6,167 bases of DNA, from positions 1 through 6,167 of the forward strand of contig CBHWET010000313.1 of NCBI GenBank assembly GCA_966112985.1, given 5' to 3'. This document shows positions 1 through 4,970 of the stretch, in pieces (within the stretch, counting starts at the first letter, position 1; the number at the start of each line of letters is the position of its first letter). A program made the translations under genes and the position numbers. The stretch comes from CBHWET01 sp966112985 (GTDB lineage Bacteria > Verrucomicrobiota > Verrucomicrobiia > Limisphaerales > JACDHS01). The notes under the pieces were generated by a model. It did no database searches. It was not told where the DNA came from and worked only from the letters and a program-made list of their open reading frames with translations.

Positions 1-5
1 AAAGA

Positions 6-31
6 CGTCCAGAACCTTGCTGGACGGTTTT
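6..31 (+). terminator. Possible intrinsic terminator of a gene left of the window
   Basis: A perfect 7-bp stem (CGTCCAG at 6-12, CTGGACG at 20-26) closes a 7-base loop and is followed directly by GTTTT. This is the shape of a rho-independent terminator for a plus-strand gene ending before the window. The T run is short and no upstream gene is visible, so the call is tentative. Confidence 0.3.
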
Positions 32-441
32 AGAAGTCTCCGGAAACGACGTAGCCGGCGGGATGGACGTTTGCAGGAGTCTGATTTTCAGGCGTTTGTG
101 AGTTTTCCACGGTTCTTCACCGTTTCAGTAGAATAAACAAAACGATTCGGCCAGTTACGAAGGCTCACTTTTAAGACCCAATAAAGATCCCAATTGGGAG
201 AACGTCGACCGATATTCTCTAGGACGTCGAGCGTTCTGACGCTACGCGGTCGATCTTGCACGGGCACTCCGGCCCTGATCTTACCCGATCTCGTTTGCGG
301 CGTACGTTATTCGAAAATGTTGAGGGGGCCAAATTCAATGTTCCCTTCGTGAAATGTGGTCGGCCTCCTCGCGCCTTGCCTTACCACCAAATCTCTGGCA
401 ACCGGTCCCCTCCTACTTAGGAAACCGTTTCTAGTTTCCGG

Positions 442-469
442 TTGATTTTGAAAATCGAAATGCTATTCC
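442..469 (+). promoter_or_regulatory. Candidate promoter of the isomerase gene
   Basis: TTGATT (442-447) resembles a -35 box. After a 16-base spacer, TATTCC (464-469) preceded by TG (461-462) resembles an extended -10 box. Transcription would begin near 476, giving a leader of about 26 bases. The -10 match is poor beyond TAT, so this is a candidate only. Confidence 0.28.
444..456. promoter_or_regulatory. Palindrome overlapping the candidate promoter (possible operator)
   Basis: GATTTTGAAAATC is a perfect palindrome with 6-base arms around a central G. It lies in the -35 region and spacer of the candidate promoter, where a repressor would typically bind. No regulator is encoded nearby, and the assignment as an operator is inference from position and symmetry. 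Confidence 0.3.
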
Positions 470-501
470 TCGGCGACTAACCACAATACAAATCATTCAC
501 T

Positions 502-1533
502 ATGGCTAACGCAATTTTTCATCCGAGTATCGAAGGCGCACAGCACGGCGGCAAATCCCTTGCGGACTTTTTGAGTTACGCGAAGAAGTCAGGCGCGACT
601 GGCGCTCAGCCGTCGAACTACATGCTCCAGGGCGACAAAGGCTTTAAGAGCGCGAAGGAGATTAAAGATACGTTTGCGAAGGCCAAAATGTCGCTGGATG
701 GAGTCTCAGCACATTGTCCTTTCTGGGTGCATACAAGCGCCTGGACAGGAACGCCAACATTTCGTCCGTTCATTCCGCCTGATGTCGCGAAGAAATCGGC
801 CGGTGATATCGAAAAGTGGGCCGAAGATTATTTGCTGAAGTTGCTCGATCTCTGCGCAGAACTCGGCGTGAAGATTGTTCCCATGTTCTGGGGCGTTGCC
901 TTCGGCTGGGAACTTGCCACCGGTTATCCGTGGGGATTCTGGGCTGGTCCTGGCTATGATCTTTTGAAAGAAGGTCAGGAACGATTCGTCAAGAAGACGC
1001 AGAAGATTCGTGATCATGCCCGTAAGCTCGGCATTTATCTTGCGCATGAAATTCACCCCGGCACGGCGGCGATGTGCGCTGACGATTTCAATATGCTGGT
1101 GCAGATCTGCGACGGTGACAAGACACTCGCCGTCAACGCAGACCCATCGCATTGCTGGGAAGGCGAAAGCTGGGAAAGCCGTTTTCTGAAAGTCGGTTCG
1201 CGCGTTTATGCAGCGCACGTAAAGAATTACGTCATTCGCCCGGGCTTCCCGCTTCGTATGATGGAAGGCGGTTGGCAAAAACGCGCCATGCAGTTCTGCG
1301 ATATCGGTTCCGGTGATTTGAACATGACCCGTTACGTCGAGCTGCTCATTCACGTTGGATATCCGCAACGTTACTGCAGCGTGATGGGCAAAAAGACAGC
1401 GCCGCTCGTTGTTGAAGCCGAAAGCGCGTATCGTGATCTCGATGCAACCAGTGCGAATGGCATCCAATATGTCCGCGACAATCTCTGCTTCCCAATGGCA
1501 GCTGGTTCCTTCGAAGAAGGAATGGGCGCGTAA
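502..1533 (+). CDS. Sugar phosphate isomerase/epimerase-like TIM-barrel protein
   Basis: This 343-residue protein reads as a xylose-isomerase-like (AP endonuclease 2 superfamily) TIM barrel, probably cytoplasmic because no signal peptide or membrane segment is seen. The metal-site pattern of the family is present: Glu183 in HEIHPG (182-187), Asp214 and His217 in DPSH, His239 in AAHVKN, and Glu305 in VVEAE near the end of the barrel. His71 (SAHCPFW) is another likely active-site residue. Such enzymes usually isomerise or epimerise sugars, or process inositol or hydroxypyruvate derivatives, using a divalent metal; the substrate here cannot be read from sequence. Residues 128-152 are unusually rich in Trp, Phe, Tyr and Gly, perhaps a substrate lid. 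The start at 502 has no Shine-Dalgarno motif, but the N-terminus matches the expected first barrel strand. The gene stands alone, transcribed opposite to its neighbours. Confidence 0.85.
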   Translation: MANAIFHPSIEGAQHGGKSLADFLSYAKKSGATGAQPSNYMLQGDKGFKSAKEIKDTFAKAKMSLDGVSAHCPFWVHTSAWTGTPTFRPFIPPDVAKKSAGDIEKWAEDYLLKLLDLCAELGVKIVPMFWGVAFGWELATGYPWGFWAGPGYDLLKEGQERFVKKTQKIRDHARKLGIYLAHEIHPGTAAMCADDFNMLVQICDGDKTLAVNADPSHCWEGESWESRFLKVGSRVYAAHVKNYVIRPGFPLRMMEGGWQKRAMQFCDIGSGDLNMTRYVELLIHVGYPQRYCSVMGKKTAPLVVEAESAYRDLDATSANGIQYVRDNLCFPMAAGSFEEGMGA

Positions 1534-1549
1534 GCCTATTTAAATCAAG

Positions 1550-1587
1550 AAGCCGGACAAACGTGAGTTTGTCCGGCTTTTGTTTTT
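1550..1587 (+). terminator. Strong rho-independent terminator after the isomerase gene
   Basis: AAGCCGGACAAAC (1550-1562) pairs perfectly over 13 bp with GTTTGTCCGGCTT (1567-1579) around a GTGA loop, followed by TTG and five T residues. It begins 16 bases after the stop codon. It sits between two convergent genes; the minus-strand tail (CTTGATTT) is weaker, so it may also slow transcription arriving from the argG side, which ends at 1605. Confidence 0.93.
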
Positions 1588-1604
1588 AAATGTTTGTTGA
1601 TTGA

Positions 1605-1931
1605 TCAGCTTGGCTGAGTCCATCCGCAATGCGGACACAATTTTGCATCCACCGGAATTGATTTGCCGCAACTCACACACGAACGCGTTGTTCCAGTGAA
1701 CGGCGATGGTCCCGTCACCGTGGGACGGTCAATAGTAGAATTCTGCGGATACGCAAGATTCTGGATCGGCGGCGCGCCAAACAAACAAAATAGGCCTGCG
1801 CCGATTACCAGCAACTCGTGCAAGAACAACACGCCGGACAGAAAACACTGCGGGAATCCAAGCACGGCGTGGTAAAGAAACACCAGTCCAAGCAACCGAA
1901 TCGCCAGCGCAAAGATGTCTGCCGGTTTCAT
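1605..1931 (-). CDS. Small membrane protein with C-terminal zinc ribbon
   Basis: This 108-residue protein has two hydrophobic stretches (about residues 7-25 and 30-52) that look like membrane helices, a polar linker (about 53-82), and a C-terminal zinc ribbon with Cys85, Cys88, Cys99 and Cys102 in CVSCGK and CPHCGW. The spacing CxxC-x10-CxxC is typical of short zinc-ribbon domains attached to bacterial membrane proteins. With two helices both ends would lie on the same side, most likely in the cytoplasm. The function is not known. Its ATG follows the argG stop codon by three bases, so it is probably expressed by reinitiation after argG. An opposite-strand frame here encodes nothing recognisable, whereas this one has clear helices and a metal site. 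An AAGAAG stretch lies shortly before the start, but it is a weak ribosome-binding signal. Confidence 0.8.
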   Translation of the reverse strand: MKPADIFALAIRLLGLVFLYHAVLGFPQCFLSGVLFLHELLVIGAGLFCLFGAPPIQNLAYPQNSTIDRPTVTGPSPFTGTTRSCVSCGKSIPVDAKLCPHCGWTQPS

Positions 1932-1934
1932 GAA

Positions 1935-3170
1935 TTACTTCTTTTTGCTGCCGTGCACCTGTGAGGCGACACGCAAGCGCAAGCCGTTCAACCGAATGAA
2001 GCCCGTCGCATCATCCTGATTGTACGCTTTCGTTGGATCAGCTTCCATCGTCGCTATATGCGGATTGTAAAGGCTGACTGGCGATTTACGACCGGCGCAA
2101 ATAATGTTGCCTTTGTAAAGTTTGACGCGCACGGAACCTGTGACGTTCTTCTGCGATTCCTCGACCAGCGCCTGCAACGCGAGACGTTCCGGCGAGAACC
2201 AGAATCCGTAGTAAACAAGTTCGCCGTATTTCGGAATTAATGAATCGCGCAAGTGCATCACTTCACGATCCATCGTCAGCGTTTCAATCTGGCGATGTGC
2301 GAAGTGCAGAATGGCACCGCCTGGCGTTTCATAGACACCACGCGATTTCATGCCGACGAAACGGTTTTCAACGAGATCGACGCGACCGACGCCATGTTTT
2401 CCGCCGAGTTTGTTCAACGTCTTCATCACGCCGAGTGGTGAAAGCGCTTTGCCGTTCACCGCGACGCAATCGCCTTTTACAAAATCGAGCGTTACGAATT
2501 CTGCTTTGTCCGGAGCGTCTTCCGGGAAAACGGAAAGCGTATTAAAATAACCGCGGTTTTTCTTGTCGCTCGCGTCGAACCAAGGGTCTTCAAGAATTCC
2601 AGCTTCATAGGAAATGTGCAGGAGATTGCGGTCCATCGAATAAGGCTTCTTCGCTGAAGCCTGCACGGGAATCTTGTGCTGGGCGCAGTAATCGATCATT
2701 TCCTGGCGACCCGGGAATTGTTTGCGAAACCGTTCATCGCGCCATGGAGCAATAATTTGCAATTCTGGCGCCAGCGCCGCCGCGGTGAGTTCGAATCGAA
2801 CCTGATCATTCCCCTTCCCTGTCGCGCCGTGGCCGATCGCGTCGGCTTTTTCCTTCCGCGCAATTTCAATCATGCGCTTCGCAATCAACGGACGCGCAAT
2901 GCTGGTGCCGAGGAAGTATTGGCTTTCGTAGACCGCGCCAGCGCGCATCATCGGATAGATGAAGTCTTTGGCGAATTCTTCCTGGAGATCGTCGATGTAA
3001 ATCTTGGATGCACCAGTTTTCTTCGCCTTGGCTTCCAGGCCCTTCAATTCCTCTTCCTGCCCAATGTTCGCGCAGAACGCAATCATTTCGGCGTTGCCGT
3101 AGGTTTCTTTGATCCATGAGAGGAGGACGGACGTGTCGAGGCCACCGGAGTAAGCGAGAACAATTTTCAT
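1935..3170 (-). CDS. argG: Argininosuccinate synthase
   Basis: ArgG joins citrulline and aspartate, using ATP, to form argininosuccinate, AMP and pyrophosphate, the penultimate step of arginine synthesis in the cytoplasm. The 411 residues match the usual family length. The N-type ATP pyrophosphatase loop AYSGGLDTS lies at 6-14. The substrate-binding segments are clear: FLGTSIARP (86-94), HGATGKGNDQVRFE (114-127), KPYSMDRNLLH (175-185) and LEDPW (193-197). The C-terminal oligomerisation part includes YGFWFSPE (321-328) and NQDDATGFIRLNGL (384-397). The HGATGKGNDQVRFE and DRNLLH forms resemble those of the common proteobacterial type. No Shine-Dalgarno motif precedes the ATG at 3170. The gene is followed at once by the zinc-ribbon gene. 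The terminator of the preceding gene lies only 26 bases upstream, so its own promoter must overlap that hairpin or lie beyond it. No argininosuccinate lyase gene is in the window. Confidence 0.97.
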   Translation of the reverse strand: MKIVLAYSGGLDTSVLLSWIKETYGNAEMIAFCANIGQEEELKGLEAKAKKTGASKIYIDDLQEEFAKDFIYPMMRAGAVYESQYFLGTSIARPLIAKRMIEIARKEKADAIGHGATGKGNDQVRFELTAAALAPELQIIAPWRDERFRKQFPGRQEMIDYCAQHKIPVQASAKKPYSMDRNLLHISYEAGILEDPWFDASDKKNRGYFNTLSVFPEDAPDKAEFVTLDFVKGDCVAVNGKALSPLGVMKTLNKLGGKHGVGRVDLVENRFVGMKSRGVYETPGGAILHFAHRQIETLTMDREVMHLRDSLIPKYGELVYYGFWFSPERLALQALVEESQKNVTGSVRVKLYKGNIICAGRKSPVSLYNPHIATMEADPTKAYNQDDATGFIRLNGLRLRVASQVHGSKKK

Positions 3171-3196
3171 AAATTCAAGTGCGCGAATAAAAGCAA

Positions 3197-3230
3197 AACG
3201 CCGCGATTAGAAAAGCAAAATCACGGCGTT
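3197..3230 (-). terminator. Intrinsic terminator after the golvesin-domain gene
   Basis: On the minus strand AACGCCGTGATT (3230-3219) pairs with AATCGCGGCGTT (3208-3197) over 12 positions, including one G-U pair, around a 10-base loop, and is followed by TTGCTTTTATT. It lies 21 bases past the stop codon of the gene at 3252. It separates that gene from argG, although some read-through into argG is possible. Confidence 0.82.
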
Positions 3231-3251
3231 GCTGAAAATGTTTGCGACTGA

Positions 3252-4424
3252 TTAACGTTGTGCAGTCTGTGCACTGCCGGCACCTCCGACGTAAACGAAG
3301 GCCACGGCATCAGCTACAACAACGGCGGAGTTTTCGTCCATTTCGTAATTCGTTAAACGAACATATCCATCTTTACCTTTGGCGAACTCCACCCCAGGGG
3401 CAAGCAACACCCAATCGTTACCTGACTTCTGCTGGTCTATTTTAACGACTCTTTTACCCGACTTGCTGGAGATTTCGAACGGTGCGGTTTGCGAACGGTT
3501 GCCCCCTGGGACGTACCAGACATAAATGTCATATAACCCGCTGCGAGGAATGTCCGGTGTATACGTCGCCGTCGATTTCTTTGGTGTATCTTTTCCACCG
3601 GAAATCCAGCGGTAGACATCAGAATGCGGTTTGCCCCATTGTTTATTACCAAGCGTCCAGTCGCCTTTGAAATCGGCTTCGTCGCTTTCCATGATCACGC
3701 CTATACCTCCCTGAACAAACGTTGCACCGATCGACCGGTTTCGGTCCATCGTCAGGGTCACAGGATTAGCCATGCCACTGGCATCACCAGTCCAGCCATT
3801 GAAAACATATCCACTATCAGCAACAGCGGTCACTTGCACAAATGAGCCCGAAGAAAACGCCGACTTGTTAGGTTCCTTTGTCAGAGTTCCGCCGACCGCT
3901 GGAGATAAGGTTAGCGAAAATCCGCCTTCACCACCATCGACCTGAACCAGGCGAATGGCGTCGGCTACGACCACCGCGCCCGTTGCACCCGAGTTGTTAC
4001 CAATAATAATGACGCCCGACGTACCGAGGTCAAATTCCTGCGCCTTGGCAACATTCACCCATTTACCGCCGTTCTTTTTCTCATCCACTTTAAAAACGGT
4101 GGTGCCAGATTTACAGGAGACTATGACTGGAGCAACGGTCGAACGATTGTCTCCCTGGGCGAACCAGATATCGACATCGTACAGGCCGGAACTGGTAATG
4201 TTTGGCCGGAATTCGGCGGTCGAATTCGGTTCGGCTGAATCCGTTGACGATGAAAACTTGTAGTCATCCTTGAACTTTTGGTTCGATCCTTTCGAAAGCT
4301 GCCAGTTGCCTTTGAAAGTGGCTTCCTTGTTGTCGATGATAATCTCATCGCCCGCTGTCGCCAGATTGGTGAACGACAATCCAAGGAGCACAGCTAGACT
4401 AATTTGCGCAAAAAGTTTGTGCAT
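3252..4424 (-). CDS. Secreted protein with two golvesin-like domains flanking an InlB-type repeat
   Basis: The 390-residue protein starts with a Sec signal peptide: Lys3, a hydrophobic core at about 7-17, and ATA before a probable cleavage after Ala24. The mature part has three domains. Residues 28-162 and 243-379 are two copies of a golvesin C-terminal-like beta domain. They share (A/D)xFKGxW-type openings (35-41, 250-256), SGLYDxxxW (79-87, 295-303), NRSxxAP then KSG (93-107, 309-323) and VVVADA (151-156, 368-373). Between them, residues 169-237 form a divergent InlB B-repeat, with GYVFNGWTGD at 205-214. Such modules occur in surface and secreted proteins and often bind carbohydrate, but no catalytic domain is present, so it is probably a binding or matrix protein. 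No membrane anchor, sorting signal or lipobox is seen, so it may be periplasmic or released. Its only mature Cys is 104. No Shine-Dalgarno motif precedes the start; a hairpin lies just upstream. Confidence 0.88.
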   Translation of the reverse strand: MHKLFAQISLAVLLGLSFTNLATAGDEIIIDNKEATFKGNWQLSKGSNQKFKDDYKFSSSTDSAEPNSTAEFRPNITSSGLYDVDIWFAQGDNRSTVAPVIVSCKSGTTVFKVDEKKNGGKWVNVAKAQEFDLGTSGVIIIGNNSGATGAVVVADAIRLVQVDGGEGGFSLTLSPAVGGTLTKEPNKSAFSSGSFVQVTAVADSGYVFNGWTGDASGMANPVTLTMDRNRSIGATFVQGGIGVIMESDEADFKGDWTLGNKQWGKPHSDVYRWISGGKDTPKKSTATYTPDIPRSGLYDIYVWYVPGGNRSQTAPFEISSKSGKRVVKIDQQKSGNDWVLLAPGVEFAKGKDGYVRLTNYEMDENSAVVVADAVAFVYVGGAGSAQTAQR

Positions 4425-4435
4425 AGTTGTTGTTT

Positions 4436-4478
4436 AAGGGAATCAATGACGCGTTTGCGATACGTTCGAGATTCCCTT
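4436..4478 (-). promoter_or_regulatory. Hairpin in the leader of the golvesin-domain gene
   Basis: AAGGGAATC (4436-4444) and GATTCCCTT (4470-4478) form a perfect 9-bp inverted repeat with a 25-base spacer. In the minus-strand transcript it would fold and end 11 bases before the start codon, where it could affect ribosome access or mRNA stability; as DNA it could instead be an operator. On the plus strand it is followed by TTT and resembles a terminator, but no plus-strand gene precedes it. Confidence 0.45.
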
Positions 4479-4505
4479 TTTAGGATGCTTGATTTGTAGG
4501 CCTCA

Positions 4506-4511
4506 TGTCAA
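4506..4511 (-). promoter_or_regulatory. TTGACA, possible -35 box of the golvesin-domain gene
   Basis: The minus strand reads TTGACA, a perfect -35 consensus, in the gap between the membrane-protein gene and the golvesin gene. No good -10 box follows at 16-18 bases; the sequence there is GCATCC, with CCTAAA at a spacing of 20. The promoter is therefore only suggested. A start downstream of it would include the leader hairpin at 4436-4478. Confidence 0.22.
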
Positions 4512-4528
4512 CGCGAGGCTTTTGGCCT

Positions 4529-4888
4529 TTAGCCTTCCGGAGTTATGAGCTCGCCCATGTGACAGGAGAGCCAGGGAGTGAAGACTCCATGCACCACCAA
4601 TACTAGCAACGCCAGTAAAATGATAAACCCGGATAAAAAAGCCAAACCTTTGGTTTCATCCGACACAGCTGGCATTTGTCCGACCCGAACCACAGTTGCT
4701 ACCCAGACAATCGGAAGGCCGAACAACACGATTCCGTAATTCACCAAAAACGAAGTGGTTAGTGGAATCATTGCTGAGCCAGCGGTCCACCATTTATAAC
4801 TTAATCCCGCAGCCAACACCCCCATCACGATGATGCCCACCTGCCCGAGCGCCACAAGAACGGCATTTCGTGTGTTGAAGATCAGCAT
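4529..4888 (-). CDS. Small inner-membrane protein of unknown function, three predicted helices
   Basis: I do not recognise this 119-residue protein. It is strongly hydrophobic, with likely membrane helices at about residues 8-29, 44-67 and 82-104. A short polar stretch (about 68-81, QMPAVSDETK near its end) separates the last two, and a short tail contains Cys109-His110. No enzymatic motif is visible. The hydrophobic periodicity and open frame support a real gene. GGAG (4891-4894) precedes the ATG by only two bases, closer than usual, and lies in a hairpin. The gene follows lpxB by 82 bases on the same strand with no obvious terminator between, so cotranscription is plausible. That does not prove a role in envelope lipid synthesis. 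Confidence 0.72.
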   Translation of the reverse strand: MLIFNTRNAVLVALGQVGIIVMGVLAAGLSYKWWTAGSAMIPLTTSFLVNYGIVLFGLPIVWVATVVRVGQMPAVSDETKGLAFLSGFIILLALLVLVVHGVFTPWLSCHMGELITPEG

Positions 4889-4890
4889 TT

Positions 4891-4913
4891 CTCCAGATTG
4901 GACATTGCTGGAG
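4891..4913 (-). promoter_or_regulatory. Hairpin covering the ribosome-binding site of the small membrane protein
   Basis: In the minus-strand transcript CUCCAG (4913-4908) can pair over 6 bp with CUGGAG (4896-4891) around an 11-base loop. The second arm contains the GGAG next to the start codon at 4888. Folding would hide the ribosome-binding site. The stem is short and might be chance. Confidence 0.38.
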
Positions 4914-4970
4914 GGAATTTGTCACGACACGATCCAAAACCAGGAAGTGCGCGCAAGACGCAAATAGAAG

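Larger units (their letters stand above)
32..501. other. Long non-coding stretch upstream of the isomerase gene
   Basis: No reading frame of convincing length or composition lies in these 470 bases, and I see no tRNA, rRNA or recognisable riboswitch. Visible structure includes a 12-bp palindrome TCCCAATTGGGA (188-199); a 9-bp pairing of GAGGGGGCC (322-330) with GGCCTCCTC (362-370), including one G-U pair, around a 31-base loop; nested inverted repeats AACCGG/CCGGTT (400-405, 438-443) and GGAAAC/GTTTCC (420-425, 434-439); and a 13-base palindrome at 444-456. The clustering in the last 180 bases suggests a regulatory or leader region for the gene at 502, but each short repeat could arise by chance. 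Confidence 0.5.

Noticed and set aside
2..136. Frame open from the left edge that could be the 3' end of an upstream gene
   Set aside because: The 44 codons are Arg-rich with no recognisable motif, run through the possible terminator at 6-31, and are short enough to be open by chance.
391..415. GGCAACCGG resembling a conserved piece of the SAM-I riboswitch
   Set aside because: The other conserved elements and the surrounding four-way helical arrangement of SAM-I are not present nearby, and the downstream gene has no methionine link.
706..1467. Long open frame of 253 codons on the minus strand within the isomerase gene
   Set aside because: It is fully antisense to a gene with clear family motifs, its protein shows no recognisable domain, and such frames arise commonly opposite real genes.
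1663..1875. Open frame of 70 codons on the plus strand opposite the zinc-ribbon gene
   Set aside because: The minus-strand frame has membrane helices, a four-cysteine zinc site and operon spacing to argG; this one has none of these.
2676..3119. Open frame of 147 codons on the plus strand within argG
   Set aside because: It is antisense to a strongly conserved argG and shows no recognisable motif.
4516..4535. AGGCT/AGCCT inverted repeat at the stop of the small membrane protein gene, considered as a terminator
   Set aside because: The stem is only 5 bp, it overlaps the stop codon, and no T run follows in the direction of transcription.
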